Shown: positions 1 to 10,222 of the stretch, in pieces
How positions within the stretch are numbered: position 1 is the first letter of the stretch
Layout: the number at the start of each line of letters is the position of its first letter
NCBI RefSeq assembly: GCF_000312385.1
Contig: NZ_HE997628.1
Coordinates: 128,617 to 192,616 of the forward strand
DNA: 64,000 nt
Direction: 5' to 3'
From: Tsukamurella sp. 1534
GTDB lineage: Bacteria > Actinomycetota > Actinomycetes > Mycobacteriales > Mycobacteriaceae
Made by a program: the position numbers and the translations under genes
The notes under the pieces: model-generated
The model's database searches: none
Seen by the model: only the letters and a program-made list of their open reading frames with translations
What the model was told of the DNA's origin: nothing

Positions 1-116
1 ATCGCGGCCGCCCGCGGATCGCGGCTCGTGGCGCGGACGGCGACGCCGGCTTCCGCGAGGGTGGACACGACCCTCCGCCCGACGACTCCGGTCGCGCCCA
101 TCACCAGCGTCCGCAT
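1..116 (-). CDS. NAD(P)-binding (NmrA/epimerase-like) protein, 5' part only
   Basis: Only the first 38 codons are in the window; the gene runs off the left edge. The N-terminus starts MRTLVMGATGVVGRRVV, a Rossmann beta-alpha-beta fold with the GATGVVG dinucleotide-binding loop at residues 8-14 typical of atypical short-chain dehydrogenases (NmrA or NAD-dependent epimerase type). It starts 9 bp after the stop of the FAD oxidoreductase gene and is probably the last visible member of the minus-strand operon that begins with the acyl-CoA ligase. The substrate cannot be inferred from this fragment. Confidence 0.7.
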   Translation of the reverse strand, partial: MRTLVMGATGVVGRRVVSTLAEAGVAVRATSRDPRAAA

Positions 117-125
117 GCCGCAAGG

Positions 126-1538
126 CTACCGGCCGAGGCGGTCCAGCGCGCGCGTCGCGGCGTGGAGGCCGCACATGCCGTGCGCGCCGGGGCCGGGTGG
201 CGTGGCCGCGGAGCAGATGTACATGCCCGGCACCCCGAGATCGTAGGGCTGCACCGTGATCCGCGGACCGAACACCAACTGCAGCGGGTCCTTGGACCCG
301 GTGTTGATGTCGCCGCCGACGAAGTTGGGGTTGTAGCGCGCCATCTCGGTTGTGGAGCGGACCGCGGTGCCGACGATCCGCTCGCGGAATCCGGGGGCGA
401 AGCGTTCGATCTGGGCCACGATCGCGTCGGTGGCGTCGCCCGAGAAGCCGTTCGGCACATGCGCGTACGACCACAGCGGATGCACATCGCCCACGCTGCG
501 CGACGGATCGGCGAGGTACTGCTGGCCGACGAGGACGAAGGGGCGTTCGGGCATCCGCCCGGCCGCGATCGCCCGCTCGGTCGCGGCGACCTCGCCGAAG
601 TCGCCGCCCAGGTGGACAGTGCCCGCCCGGCGCGCATCCGGATTGGTCCAGGGCACGCCGTCCTGGACGGCGAAGTCCACCTTGAACGCGCCCGGACCCC
701 GCCGGAACCGATCGAAGGCGCGGCGCACCCGCGGGGGTAGCCGGCCGCCGAGGACGCGCGAGACCTGTTGCGGGTCGAGGTCGAACAACGTCAGATCGGT
801 TCTGGGGACGTTCGCCGCCGTCACCCGCACGCCCGTCTCCACCCGGCCGCCCAGATCCTCGAACTCGGCGAGCAGGGCCGAGGCGATCGCCCCGGACCCG
901 CCCTCGGCGACCTGCCAGCCCGCCGCGTGCCCGGCCGTCAGGATGCCCTTTCCGATCGCCGAGCTCATCGGCTCGTGCAGGGGACGGAAGGCGTGTGCGG
1001 CGACTCCGCCCCACAGCCCCCGCGCCTGGGGAGTCCGGAAGGCCCGGGCCAGCGCGGCGGCGGGGAGGGGAGTTGGCGCGCCGAAACCGGCCAGTGCCAC
1101 CGGGTGTCGGGGCACGCGCAGCAGTGGGCCCAGCATCGACGGGCCGATCCTGTCGAAGTTCTCCACCGGCCGGCCGAAGAGCGCCCGCCAGGCGGCACCG
1201 TCGCGCCCGAGCTCGGCCGCCGTGTCGTCGACTGTGCGCCGCAGCACCCCGGCGGTCCCGTCGTCGAGGGGATGCACGCACTCGAGTTCGGCCGAGCGCC
1301 AGCGCAGCCCGCGCCGCGCGAGGTCGATCGTGGCGAGGAACGGAGAGCCGACCGCCATCGGGTGGATGGCGGCGCAGTGATCGTGGATCAGCCCGGGCAC
1401 GATGCCCTCGAAGGAGCGCAGGCCGCCGCCGACGGTGTCGCCGGCCTCCAGGACGGTGGTCTTGACGCCCGCGCGGGCCAGGGTGATCGCGGCGGCGAGC
1501 CCGTTGGGCCCGCTGCCGACGACGGTGCCGGTGGTCAT
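126..1538 (-). CDS. FAD-dependent oxidoreductase, phytoene-desaturase/PYROXD2-like
   Basis: A 470-residue flavoprotein. The N-terminus has the FAD/NAD dinucleotide-binding motif VGSGPNGLAAA (GxGxxG at residues 8-13), then LEAGDTVGGG, where the acidic residue ends strand 2 and contacts the ribose. The C-terminus has the GxHGMCG segment seen in the CrtI/amine-oxidase-like group. Such enzymes desaturate or oxidise lipophilic substrates. The chosen ATG overlaps the stop of the upstream DUF3556 gene as ATGA, so translation is probably coupled. A longer reading of the frame (to 1856) runs into the DUF3556 gene and is rejected. With the acyl-CoA ligase in the same operon, a lipid substrate is plausible but not shown. 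Confidence 0.8.
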   Translation of the reverse strand: MTTGTVVGSGPNGLAAAITLARAGVKTTVLEAGDTVGGGLRSFEGIVPGLIHDHCAAIHPMAVGSPFLATIDLARRGLRWRSAELECVHPLDDGTAGVLRRTVDDTAAELGRDGAAWRALFGRPVENFDRIGPSMLGPLLRVPRHPVALAGFGAPTPLPAAALARAFRTPQARGLWGGVAAHAFRPLHEPMSSAIGKGILTAGHAAGWQVAEGGSGAIASALLAEFEDLGGRVETGVRVTAANVPRTDLTLFDLDPQQVSRVLGGRLPPRVRRAFDRFRRGPGAFKVDFAVQDGVPWTNPDARRAGTVHLGGDFGEVAATERAIAAGRMPERPFVLVGQQYLADPSRSVGDVHPLWSYAHVPNGFSGDATDAIVAQIERFAPGFRERIVGTAVRSTTEMARYNPNFVGGDINTGSKDPLQLVFGPRITVQPYDLGVPGMYICSAATPPGPGAHGMCGLHAATRALDRLGR

Positions 1539-3319
1539 GCCCGCGACCCTAACCCGGCGCCGAGGGGGAAGCGCTCGTGGTCCGCTGACCAGGTGATCTC
1601 GCAGGCGACGGGGCCGTCCGGCAGCCAGGGCTGGGTCGTCACGCACTCCGTGACGTTCCACCGGCCGCGCGCGACGACGCCCAGCGCGGCGTCGATGATC
1701 TTGAAGTCCTGGTTGAAGCGGGTGATCGGCTGTGACTCCGCCCAGACCACGATCAGCTCGCCGGGTTCGAAGCCGGCTTGCTCCTGCACCGCGGCCACGA
1801 GAGTCTCGTCGTGCAGGTGGCCGTCGCCGAAGTTGAAGCCGATCAGGGTGTTGCACACCAGTTCACCCTCGCGCAGCGTGCGCTGCTCGACGTCGGGCAC
1901 GTGGCTCAGCAGCGTCGAGAACAGGCCGCGGCCGTTGCTGTGCAGGGCGCGCCAGCCGAGGCCCATGTTCATGAGCAGTTCCGCCCACTCGCGGTCGACG
2001 CCGGTGGCGACGAACTGGTCGACGGTGCTGGTCGTCTGCCGCTGCACCCGGTTCAGCTTCTCCTCGGCGCCGGGCGCGAAGGCCCACATGCCCGTCGCCC
2101 AGTTGCCGGCGTACTGCCGCAGCGAGGGCAGGAAGGACACCTTGTCGGGGCGGATGTTGCCGAGCACCGGGAAGAACACGAGCGCCGCGAGGATCACCAG
2201 GACGAGCCACGACGGCGACATGTCGAGAATCGAATAGCCGTCCTGTGCAGGGAATCCGACGAACAGGAACAGGGCGGTGTACGCGAACAGCAGGTTCCAT
2301 TCGAGGGGGACCGCCAGCGGGAAGGTGGAGATGATGAACAGGTGGTAGCACACCATGAACACCGCGCACACCACGGTGAGGGTCCGGTTCATCGAGAACA
2401 GCAGGATCAGCGGTGCGACGATCTCCACGGAAGTGCCGAGTCCCTCGGCCATGAACCGGGCGAGCCGCGACGGCAGCAGGTCGTGCGGCGCGTTGCGGTA
2501 GTGGGCGCGGCGCAGTCCCCTGAAGGGCATGCACGGAGAGTTGGAGACCATCACGGGGATCACGTTGATGAAGTGCTTGCCGATCTTCGACATGCCGGCG
2601 CCGACCCAGACCACCACGATGAGCAGCTTGAGCCCGACGATCATCGTCGCGAAGGAGAGCAGCGGGAGCAGGCCGAACATGATCATCGCCGGCATGTACT
2701 GCTCGCCGCGCGCGGCCAGGAAGATCGTCTTGTCCCGCAGGCCGATCAGCACGAGGAGGGCGACCGGGGCGATCATCAGCCAGGGCGCCACCAGCTCGTA
2801 CGGCGAGGAGTCGGTGACGACGACGCCGGGGAGCGCGATGCCCAGAACCAGCGAGGCGAGCAGTAGCCAGTACAGGCCGACGTCGAGTGCGGTGCGCCGC
2901 GTCCCGGCGGTGCCCGGGACCCAGGTGTAGGGCCGCAGCCGGATCGTTCCCGTGCGGGCCCAGAACCGGATCCCGCCGGTCATCGGCTTGATCTTGAAGG
3001 TCAGCGGCCCCCAGGCGCCGGCGACGCCGATGGCCTCCAGCAGGGTGGTCCACAGCACGAGCTTCTGGTAGACGATCGGCTGGTTCCACCAGGCCGATAC
3101 CTCCCAGAAGTGCAGGCCGGACGTGGCGGTGGCGAGGACGACGCCGCCGAAGGCGTACAGCACCAACAGTTTCACGACGTAGATGACGAACGCGACCTTC
3201 TGGGTGCCGAAGCCGTGATCCACCCACCGCTGCGTCGCGAACCGGAGCCGGTCCTGGAGCGGCCGGGTGATGAACTCGGCCGGATCGACCTCGGGGAGGT
3301 CGGGTTTCATGAATCCCAT
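1535..3319 (-). CDS. DUF3556 polytopic membrane protein
   Basis: A 594-residue protein with about ten hydrophobic segments between roughly residues 40 and 390 (for example around 40-65, 160-190, 215-245, 310-345), followed by a soluble C-terminal domain of about 180 residues. Length and layout match the DUF3556 membrane proteins I know from mycobacteria; their function is unknown. The start has an AAGGAC ribosome-binding site 7 nt upstream, and an in-frame Met at residue 4 is an alternative. It lies 27 bp after the acyl-CoA ligase stop and overlaps the following FAD oxidoreductase start by 4 bp, so the three act as one transcription unit. The family name is recalled, not searched. Confidence 0.75.
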   Translation of the reverse strand: MGFMKPDLPEVDPAEFITRPLQDRLRFATQRWVDHGFGTQKVAFVIYVVKLLVLYAFGGVVLATATSGLHFWEVSAWWNQPIVYQKLVLWTTLLEAIGVAGAWGPLTFKIKPMTGGIRFWARTGTIRLRPYTWVPGTAGTRRTALDVGLYWLLLASLVLGIALPGVVVTDSSPYELVAPWLMIAPVALLVLIGLRDKTIFLAARGEQYMPAMIMFGLLPLLSFATMIVGLKLLIVVVWVGAGMSKIGKHFINVIPVMVSNSPCMPFRGLRRAHYRNAPHDLLPSRLARFMAEGLGTSVEIVAPLILLFSMNRTLTVVCAVFMVCYHLFIISTFPLAVPLEWNLLFAYTALFLFVGFPAQDGYSILDMSPSWLVLVILAALVFFPVLGNIRPDKVSFLPSLRQYAGNWATGMWAFAPGAEEKLNRVQRQTTSTVDQFVATGVDREWAELLMNMGLGWRALHSNGRGLFSTLLSHVPDVEQRTLREGELVCNTLIGFNFGDGHLHDETLVAAVQEQAGFEPGELIVVWAESQPITRFNQDFKIIDAALGVVARGRWNVTECVTTQPWLPDGPVACEITWSADHERFPLGAGLGSRA

Positions 3320-3346
3320 GACGATGTCCTTACGGGGAGGGGTGGA

Positions 3347-4822
3347 TCAGGCGGGGGCGACGGTGGCCGCATCGAGTCGGCGCAGGGAGGGCTTGTCGAT
3401 CTTGCCGACGGGGTTCTTCGGCAGCGTGTCGAGCACGGTGATGGCGACGGGCTGCTTGTACTTCGCGAGCTGCTCACGGGCGTGCGCCGCCACGGTGTCG
3501 ACGTCGAGCCGCACGCCGGGAGCGGCGGAGACGTAGAGCACCGGCAGCTCGCCGTACTTCGCGTCCGGCCGGCCGATGACGGCCGCCTCGGCGACGCCGT
3601 CGACGCCGTACACCGTGGTCTCGATCTCCTTGGGGTAGATGTTCTCCCCGCCGCGGATGATCATGTCCTTCGCGCGATCCACCAGGCGGAGGTAACCGTC
3701 CTCGTCGAGGACGCCCACGTCGCCGGTGTGCAGCCAGCCGTCGACCACGGTCTTCGCGGTCTCCTCGGGCCGGCCGAGGTAGCCGCGCATGATGTTCGGC
3801 CCCGCGAGCAGCACCTCGCCCGGCTCGCCGATCGGGACGTCCGCACCGTCGGCCCCGGCGATCCGGATCCGCTGGCCCGGGAGGGCCACCCCGACGGTGC
3901 CCGCCTTGCGGACGCCGTCGAGGGGGTTGCACGTGGCGGCGCACGTGCATTCGGAGAGCCCGTAGCCCTCGATCAGAGGGAAGCCGTAGCGGGCCTCGAA
4001 GCCAGCGAGCAGTTCCCGGCTCGCGGGCGCCGCACCGCACACCCCGAAGCGCACGTTCGACAGGTCCGGGCGCACCTCGGGCGGGAGGCCGGCCAACATC
4101 GTGTAGATCGTGGGCACCGCGGAGAAGTAGGTCGCGCCCGTCGCTTCGAGCACGTCGAAGAAGGTGCGGGGCTCGAACCTGCTCGCGATCGTCACGCGCC
4201 CGCCGCCGCGCAGCGGGTTCAGGGTGGACACGACGATCGCGTTGACGTGGAACAGCGGCAGGATCAACAGGCTGTGATCGTGCTCGTCGAAGGCGAAAGC
4301 GGCCGAGGACATCTCGCTCATCGCCAGAAGATTCGCGTGGTCGAGCATCACGCCCTTGGGGCGCCCGGTGGTACCGGAGGTGTAGATCAGCAACGCCAGG
4401 TCCTCCGGCGCCGCCACCGGCTCCGCGGCGTCGGGCACGCGGCCCAGGAGGGAGTCCGCGGCGACGACGGTGACCCCGGCGGGGGAGTCCTCGTCGGTGA
4501 CGAGCACTGCGGCTCCCGCATCCCGCACCTGGTACTCGACCTCGGGGCGCGCCAGGTACGGGTTGATCGGCGTGGCCGCGGCGCCCAGGCGCCATGAGGC
4601 GAACAGGGTGACCACGAGCAGCGCGGTGTTCGGCAGCTTCACCGCGACGACGTTGCCGCGACCGATCCCGGCGGCGCGCAGGGCCGTCGCCGCGCTGCGG
4701 ACCGCGGCGTCGAACGCGGCGTTGTCCAGGTCGAGTGCGTCGTCGGCCACCGCGGGCGCGTGCGGCGCCGCCGCGGCGCGCACCTCGGGCAGGTGGGCGA
4801 AGGTGGGGAATGTGAAGGTCAC
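3347..4822 (-). CDS. AMP-forming acyl-CoA ligase (FadD-type)
   Basis: A 491-residue ANL-superfamily adenylating enzyme, predicted to activate a carboxylic or fatty acid to its CoA thioester through an acyl-AMP. The P-loop YTSGTTGRPKGV lies at residues 147-158, followed by GYGLSE (A5), TGDVG (A7) and DRAKDMIIRGGENIYPKEIE (A8 hinge); the catalytic Lys is in PKNPVGKIDK near the C-terminus. The GTG start is chosen because CAGGAG lies 6 nt upstream and family similarity begins at TFTFPTF; the frame stays open 22 codons further. It heads the minus-strand operon and is divergent from the PucR-type regulator, its likely controller. Chain-length preference is unknown. Confidence 0.85.
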   Translation of the reverse strand: MTFTFPTFAHLPEVRAAAAPHAPAVADDALDLDNAAFDAAVRSAATALRAAGIGRGNVVAVKLPNTALLVVTLFASWRLGAAATPINPYLARPEVEYQVRDAGAAVLVTDEDSPAGVTVVAADSLLGRVPDAAEPVAAPEDLALLIYTSGTTGRPKGVMLDHANLLAMSEMSSAAFAFDEHDHSLLILPLFHVNAIVVSTLNPLRGGGRVTIASRFEPRTFFDVLEATGATYFSAVPTIYTMLAGLPPEVRPDLSNVRFGVCGAAPASRELLAGFEARYGFPLIEGYGLSECTCAATCNPLDGVRKAGTVGVALPGQRIRIAGADGADVPIGEPGEVLLAGPNIMRGYLGRPEETAKTVVDGWLHTGDVGVLDEDGYLRLVDRAKDMIIRGGENIYPKEIETTVYGVDGVAEAAVIGRPDAKYGELPVLYVSAAPGVRLDVDTVAAHAREQLAKYKQPVAITVLDTLPKNPVGKIDKPSLRRLDAATVAPA

Positions 4823-4971
4823 GGTGGCTCCTGTTCCGGTGGGTACACCCAACGGTAGGGCGGTCGTGACCGCCGTCACATCGTCCACGGGCGACGAGAT
4901 GTGAGGCGAGTTTCGTCCTCAGAGGACGAATTCTTGGTGGTCTCGGCGGCCCGGGCCTCTAGGATTTGGTG

Positions 4972-6234
4972 ATGGATTCCGATGCGCCGCGGCAGCTGAT
5001 CGCCCGGGTGTTGAGCGAGGCGTCGCGCCGGGAGGTGTCCGACGCCATGACCGAGCGGATAGCGGCCGACCTCCCCGGCCTGCGGGACGACGACGCGATC
5101 TTCGGATCGCTGGCCGCGAGCGTCGAGGCCAATGTCGAGAACGTCACGCACGCGGTCGTTCTCGACGTCCCGGTGGAGCGGATCGAGGTCCCTCTCGCAG
5201 CGCTCGAGTACCCGCGGCGCGTCGCTCAGCGCGGTCTGGCCGCGACCTCGCTCGTCCGGGCCTACTACCTCGGCCAGCAGACGATGATCGCCCTGATCGG
5301 CGAAACCCTGGACGCGGATCGCGAGGCGGCGCAGGACCTGCGGGAGGCCGCCATGCGCTGGCTCGTGGGCTGGTCCTTCGACTACAACGACGTGGTCACC
5401 CAGCGGGTCCTGGACGAGTACGAGGCGGAGCGGGCGGCATGGGTCGACGCCCGCAGCGGCGCCCGGACGATGCGGGTGCTCGAGGTGCTCGAGGGCGAGG
5501 TGCCCAGCGTGGCCGCCGCGTCCGCGAGCATCAGGTACCCGTTGCGCGGCCGGCACATCGGGCTGGTCGCCTGGTACTCCGAAGGTGTCGACGAGGTCGA
5601 GCGGATCGAACGCTTCCTGCGTGAGCTCGGCGCCGCGGCCGGAGCGGCGGCACCCCCGCTCACGGTGGCGGTCGACCGCCTCACGGCCTGGGCCTGGCTG
5701 CCGGTCGCCGACGGCGATACCGCGATCGCCGCCGCCCGGGAGTTCATCGCCGCCGGCGCCGATGCGCCGAGGGTGGTGCTCGGGCCGCCCGGGGAGGGGA
5801 TCGACGGGTTCCGTACGACCAACCGCGCGGCGCGGGAGGTCCGCCGGGTCGCGGATGCGACGGCCGCGCCGCTGCTCGTGGCGACCGATCCGGGGGTGGG
5901 CCTCGCCGCCCTGGTCGCCCAGGACGTCGGCGCCGCCCGCACCTGGGCCGACGGGGTGCTCGGGGAGCTGACCGGGGGCAGTGCCGCCGACGAGCGGCTG
6001 CGCAGCACCCTCGAGATCTTCCTGCGCACCGGCGGCAGCTTCAAGGCGACGGCCGAGCAGCAGCTCCTGCACGCCAACTCGGTGAAGTACCGCGTGCGGC
6101 GGGCGATCCAGCGCCGGGGCAGGGCGATCGGCGACGACCGGCTCGATGTGGAGGTGGCGCTCGCGGTGCGCCGGATCTTCGGGCCGCACGCTCCCGGCAA
6201 CCCGGCGCGGACCGTCGCCGACGCAGGTCATTAA
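4972..6234 (+). CDS. PucR/CdaR-family transcriptional regulator
   Basis: A 420-residue protein with the PucR layout: an N-terminal sensory region rich in RsbR-like helices, a central GGDEF-like domain, and a C-terminal helix-turn-helix at about residues 355-395 (ETFLRTGGSFKATAEQ-like start, then LHANSVKYRVRRA, the recognition helix of this family). It is divergent from the acyl-CoA ligase operon with about 150 bp between starts, so control of that operon is likely. ATG 4972 is chosen over the in-frame TTG/GTG just before it because a TAGGAT -10 box at 4960-4965 ends 6 nt before the ATG, which predicts a leaderless mRNA. Confidence 0.8.
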   Translation: MDSDAPRQLIARVLSEASRREVSDAMTERIAADLPGLRDDDAIFGSLAASVEANVENVTHAVVLDVPVERIEVPLAALEYPRRVAQRGLAATSLVRAYYLGQQTMIALIGETLDADREAAQDLREAAMRWLVGWSFDYNDVVTQRVLDEYEAERAAWVDARSGARTMRVLEVLEGEVPSVAAASASIRYPLRGRHIGLVAWYSEGVDEVERIERFLRELGAAAGAAAPPLTVAVDRLTAWAWLPVADGDTAIAAAREFIAAGADAPRVVLGPPGEGIDGFRTTNRAAREVRRVADATAAPLLVATDPGVGLAALVAQDVGAARTWADGVLGELTGGSAADERLRSTLEIFLRTGGSFKATAEQQLLHANSVKYRVRRAIQRRGRAIGDDRLDVEVALAVRRIFGPHAPGNPARTVADAGH

Positions 6235-6272
6235 GCTGACCGTGCAACCGGCACCGTGAATGAGGAGCGCAA

Positions 6273-7859
6273 GTGACCCGTCCCGTGGTATTGATCGCCG
6301 ACAAGCTGGCACCGTCGACAGTGGAGGCGCTCGGCGACGACGTCGAGGTCAAGTGGGTCGACGGCCCGGATCGCCCGGCCCTGCTGGCCGCGGTCCCCGA
6401 GGCGGACGCGCTGCTGGTGCGCTCGGCCACCACCGTCGACGCGGAGGTGCTCGCCGCCGCCACCAAGGTCAAGATCGTCGCCCGCGCCGGCGTCGGCCTG
6501 GACAACGTGGACGTGCCGGCCGCCACCGAGCGCGGCGTGCTCGTGGTCAACGCGCCCACGTCCAACATCCACACCGCCGCCGAGCACGCCGTGGCCCTGA
6601 TGCTGGCCGCAGCGCGCCAGATCCCCGCCGCCGACAAGACCCTGCGCGAGCACACCTGGAAGCGCAGCTCGTTCAACGGTGTCGAGATCCTCGGCAAGAC
6701 GGTCGGCGTCGTCGGCATGGGACGCATCGGTCAGCTGGTCGCGCAGCGCCTCGCCGCCTTCGAGACCAAGATCATCGCGTACGACCCCTACGTCAGCCCG
6801 GCCCGCGCCGCGCAGCTCGGCATCGAGCTCGTCACGCTGGAGGAGCTGGTGGAGCGCGCCGACCTGATGACGGTGCACCTGCCGAAGACCCCCGAGACCA
6901 AGGGCCTCATCGGGCGCGAGCTGCTGGCCAAGACCAAGAAGGGCGTGATCATCGTCAACGCCGCCCGCGGTGGGCTGGTCGACGAGCAGGCGCTCGCCGA
7001 CGCGATCACCTCGGGCCACGTGTTCGGCGCCGGCCTCGACGTGTTCGAGACCGAGCCCTGCACCGACAGCCCGTTGTTCGAGCTGCCTCAGGTCGTCGTG
7101 ACCCCGCACCTCGGCGCCTCGACCTCGGAGGCGCAGGACCGCGCCGGCACCGACGTGGCCGCGAGCGTCAAGCTGGCGCTGGCCGGCGAGTTCGTGCCGG
7201 ACGCCGTGAACGTGAAGGGCGGCGCCGTCGACGAGGAGGTCGCGCCCTGGCTCGAGCTCACCCGCAAGCTCGGCGTGCTGCTGGGCGGCCTGCCCGGCCC
7301 GCTCCCGGAGAAGCTGGGCGTCACCGTCCGCGGCGAGCTGGCCAGCGAGAACGTCGACATCCTGCAGCTCTCGGCCCTGCGCGGCCTGTTCTCCTCGGTC
7401 ATCGAGGAGCCGGTCACGTTCGTCAACGCCCCCGCCCTGGCGGAGGAGCGCGGGGTCACCGTCGAGCTGGAGAAGCTCTCGGAGAGCCCGAACCACCGCA
7501 GCCTGGTCGACGTGCGCGCGGTGTACGGCGACGGGACCGTGCAGAACGTGTCGGGCACCCTCTCGGGCCTGGCGCAGGTGCAGAAGGTCACCAACATCAA
7601 CGGCCGCAACTTCGACCTGCGCGCCGAGGGCCTGAACCTGTTCGTGGCCTACGGCGACAAGCCCGGCTCGCTGGGCAAGATCGGCACCGTCCTGGGCGAC
7701 GCGGGCGTGGACATCCAGGCCGCGGCCCTCAGCCAGGACGCCGAGGGCACCGGCGCCACCATGCTGCTGCGCCTGAGCCAGCCGATCTCGGCAGACGTGC
7801 AGAAGGCCGTCGGCGAGGCCGTCGAGGCGACCACGATCGCGGCGGTGGACCTCTCGTGA
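6273..7859 (+). CDS. serA: D-3-phosphoglycerate dehydrogenase
   Basis: Catalyses NAD-dependent oxidation of 3-phosphoglycerate to 3-phosphohydroxypyruvate, the first step of serine synthesis in the cytoplasm. The 528-residue length is that of the long actinobacterial type. The substrate-binding segment [10 protein letters not shown] is at 71-80, the NAD loop [10 protein letters not shown] at 145-154, followed by an intervening domain and a C-terminal ACT domain (about 455-525) that senses serine. The start is GTG with GGAG 9 nt upstream. It overlaps leuB by GTGA. The serA-leuB pair is the same as Rv2996c-Rv2995c in M. tuberculosis. Confidence 0.97.
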   Translation: MTRPVVLIADKLAPSTVEALGDDVEVKWVDGPDRPALLAAVPEADALLVRSATTVDAEVLAAATKVKIVARAGVGLDNVDVPAATERGVLVVNAPTSNIHTAAEHAVALMLAAARQIPAADKTLREHTWKRSSFNGVEILGKTVGVVGMGRIGQLVAQRLAAFETKIIAYDPYVSPARAAQLGIELVTLEELVERADLMTVHLPKTPETKGLIGRELLAKTKKGVIIVNAARGGLVDEQALADAITSGHVFGAGLDVFETEPCTDSPLFELPQVVVTPHLGASTSEAQDRAGTDVAASVKLALAGEFVPDAVNVKGGAVDEEVAPWLELTRKLGVLLGGLPGPLPEKLGVTVRGELASENVDILQLSALRGLFSSVIEEPVTFVNAPALAEERGVTVELEKLSESPNHRSLVDVRAVYGDGTVQNVSGTLSGLAQVQKVTNINGRNFDLRAEGLNLFVAYGDKPGSLGKIGTVLGDAGVDIQAAALSQDAEGTGATMLLRLSQPISADVQKAVGEAVEATTIAAVDLS

Positions 7860-8875
7860 AGCTCGCGGTGATCGGCGGGGACGGCATCGGCCCCGAGGTG
7901 ACGGACGAGGCGCTCAAGGTGCTCCGCGCCGTGGTCGGCGAGTTCGAGACCACCGACTACGACCTGGGCGCCCGGCGTTACGAGCGCAACGGCGAGCTGC
8001 TCACCGACGAGGACCTCGCCTCGCTGCGCGAGCACGACGCGATCCTGTTGGGCGCCATCGGCGATCCGCGCACGGTGCCGCCGGGCGTCCTCGAGCGCGG
8101 CCTGCTGCTGAAGATGCGGTTCGCGCTGGACCACCACGTGAATCTGCGGCCGTCCAAGCTGTTCCCGGGTGTCGAGTCGCCCCTGAAGGATCCGGGCGAG
8201 ATCGATTTCGTCGTGGTCCGCGAGGGCACCGAGGGCGCGTACACCGGCAACGGCGGCGCGATCCGCGTGGGCACCCCGCAGGAGGTCGCCAACGAGACGT
8301 CGGTGAACACCCGCTTCGGCGCGGAGCGCGTGGTGCGCTTCGCGTTCGAGCTGGCGCGCACCCGCCGCAACAAGCTGACCCTCGTGCACAAGACCAACGT
8401 GCTGGTGCACGGCGGCGGCCTGTGGCAGCGCACCGTCGACGACGTCGCGCGCGAGTTCCCGGACGTGGCGGTGGATTACAGCCACATCGACGCGGCCACC
8501 ATCTACCTGGTGACCGACCCGTCGCGGTTCGACGTGATCGTCACGGACAACCTGTTCGGCGACATCCTCACCGACGAGGCCGGCGCGGTCTCCGGCGGCA
8601 TCGGCCTCGCCGCGTCGGGCAACATCGACGCGACGGGCATCAACCCGTCGATGTTCGAGCCCGTGCACGGCAGCGCGCCGGACATCGTGGGCCAGGGCGT
8701 CGCGGATCCGACGGCGGCGATCCTCTCCGCCGCGATGCTGCTGCGGCACCTCGGCGACGAGGTCGGCGCGCAGCGGATCGAGGAGGCCGTGACCGCCGAT
8801 CTCGCCGCCCGCGGCGACGCCCCGATCCGGACCACCGAGGTCGGCGACCGCATCGCCGCCGCCCTCAGCGCGTAA
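7856..8875 (+). CDS. leuB: 3-isopropylmalate dehydrogenase
   Basis: Oxidatively decarboxylates 3-isopropylmalate to 2-oxoisocaproate (4-methyl-2-oxopentanoate) in leucine synthesis, using NAD and a divalent metal. The 339-residue protein begins [14 protein letters not shown] and contains the substrate loop LLKMRFALD, the metal-binding [13 protein letters not shown] segment and [10 protein letters not shown] near the C-terminus. The start GTG overlaps the serA stop (GTGA), so translation is coupled to serA. leuC and leuD lie about 45 kb away in this window, so the leucine genes are split as in mycobacteria. Confidence 0.97.
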   Translation: MKLAVIGGDGIGPEVTDEALKVLRAVVGEFETTDYDLGARRYERNGELLTDEDLASLREHDAILLGAIGDPRTVPPGVLERGLLLKMRFALDHHVNLRPSKLFPGVESPLKDPGEIDFVVVREGTEGAYTGNGGAIRVGTPQEVANETSVNTRFGAERVVRFAFELARTRRNKLTLVHKTNVLVHGGGLWQRTVDDVAREFPDVAVDYSHIDAATIYLVTDPSRFDVIVTDNLFGDILTDEAGAVSGGIGLAASGNIDATGINPSMFEPVHGSAPDIVGQGVADPTAAILSAAMLLRHLGDEVGAQRIEEAVTADLAARGDAPIRTTEVGDRIAAALSA

Positions 8876-8933
8876 CCCGGCGGCGGACGCCCGCTCGCGC
8901 TGTCGGGACGGGCACCGTCGTCCCCGCCTCCCT

Positions 8934-8996
8934 GACTTAACAGCGTTAGCCCAGCTCGACACGCCGGAAAGAGCGGGGCTCTACTGCTGTTAAGTC
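8934..8996. terminator. Bidirectional hairpin between leuB and the MFS gene
   Basis: A long imperfect inverted repeat. The outer arms GACTTAACAGC (8934-8944) and GCTGTTAAGTC (8986-8996) are perfect, and the pairing continues inward with two mismatches, a 2-nt bulge and a second paired block (AGCCCAGCTC with GAGCGGGGCT). The unpaired loop is about 13 nt. It sits between two converging genes and its right arm contains the stop codon of the MFS gene. It should act as a shared terminator, although a clear T-tract is missing. Confidence 0.65.
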
Positions 8997-10222
8997 CGGT
9001 TGGGGGTGCCCGACGGTGCCGGCTCGCGCGTGACGCCGTCGCGGGGCGTCGCGTCGCGGGGGACCAGGGGGAAGGCGACCAGGGGCGCGAGCCCGACGAT
9101 GGCGAAGGCCGCGGCGAAACCCGCGGTGTGGATCAGCCCACCGAGGATCGGCCCCGCCGCGGTGGTGACGAGGAACTGCCCGGTGTTCTGGATCCCGAGC
9201 GCCCGACCGCTGTAGAACGGCCCGGCCTTCTCGGCGATGGCGGTGAACGCCAGACCGTTGTCCGCGACGGTGACCACCGACGCCACGAGGAACACCAGCA
9301 CTGCGACGGGGGAGCCGACCGCGGTCAGTGCGCCCAGCGCGCCCATGGTCAGCGCGGCCGCGAGGGCGATCCATCGGATGGGGGAGGTGCGGGAGCCCAG
9401 CCTGTCGGACCACGTCCCCGCCGCGATGCGGCCGAGGGCGCCGAACAACTGGCTCGCGGACACCAGCAGGCCCGCGGTGGCGGGGGCCCAATGCATCCCG
9501 ACGATCAGCCAGGTGATGCCCCACGTCCACACGGCGCCCTGGGGTAGGACGAGCAGCAGTGAGACCGCGTGGATCCGCACGAGGAACGAGTCCTCGCGGT
9601 ACGGGTTCTCCCGCGCCTCCGCCGCGGCGGCGCCGGATTCGGGCCGGGGCGGGTCGACGATGAAGGCGAACACCAGGATCACCGACACCACGGCGACCGT
9701 GAGCGGCACCGTCATGGCCCAGGTCAGGCCGACACGGCTGGCGAGGTACGGCATGGTCAGCGACAGCAGGGCGATGCCGAGCGGCTGCGAGGTCTGGCGG
9801 ATGCCCATCGCCGTGCCGCGGCTCGACGCGGGGAACCAGCCGACCACGATGCGACCGCTGGCGCCGTTGCCGCTCGCGGCCATGGCGGACGAGACGAACA
9901 GCCCGCCCGCGATCACGGGAAGGGGCGCGCCCGCGGCGAACCCGGAGACCGTGGCCGCCAGCCCGATCGCCGCTCCCGAGAGGCTGACGAGGAGGACGCG
10001 GCGCTCGCCGTACCGGTCGATCATCGCGCCCCACACGATGGTGGTGAGAAGCAGGCCCGCGGGGGCGGCGGCGGCGAACAGGCCGGCGCGCTGGACGGGG
10101 AGCCCGTCGTGGATGAGCTGGGGGATGAGGAACGCGGTGCAGTTGACGGTCGCGGTGGTGGTGATCGCGGCGGTCATGGAGACCACCAGGATCCACCATC
10201 GGCGGGCGGCGGACATCTCCAT
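8990..10222 (-). CDS. MFS transporter (Rv2994-like)
   Basis: A 410-residue major facilitator with about 12 hydrophobic segments and the loop 2-3 motif [14 protein letters not shown] (GxxxDRxGxR) near residue 70. The C-terminal half repeats the pattern ([14 protein letters not shown]). Position between leuB and the FAH-family gene matches M. tuberculosis Rv2994, an MFS protein. ATG 10222 is chosen because GGGAG lies 5 nt upstream; an earlier in-frame ATG at 10249 has no such site. The substrate is unknown. It converges on leuB and is divergent from the FAH-family gene. Confidence 0.85.
   Translation of the reverse strand: MEMSAARRWWILVVSMTAAITTTATVNCTAFLIPQLIHDGLPVQRAGLFAAAAPAGLLLTTIVWGAMIDRYGERRVLLVSLSGAAIGLAATVSGFAAGAPLPVIAGGLFVSSAMAASGNGASGRIVVGWFPASSRGTAMGIRQTSQPLGIALLSLTMPYLASRVGLTWAMTVPLTVAVVSVILVFAFIVDPPRPESGAAAAEARENPYREDSFLVRIHAVSLLLVLPQGAVWTWGITWLIVGMHWAPATAGLLVSASQLFGALGRIAAGTWSDRLGSRTSPIRWIALAAALTMGALGALTAVGSPVAVLVFLVASVVTVADNGLAFTAIAEKAGPFYSGRALGIQNTGQFLVTTAAGPILGGLIHTAGFAAAFAIVGLAPLVAFPLVPRDATPRDGVTREPAPSGTPNRT

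Noticed and set aside
6260..7855. A frame of 871 codons that joins an Arg/Gly-rich stretch to LeuB
   Set aside because: The first 531 codons are the shadow of serA; the real leuB starts at GTG 7856.
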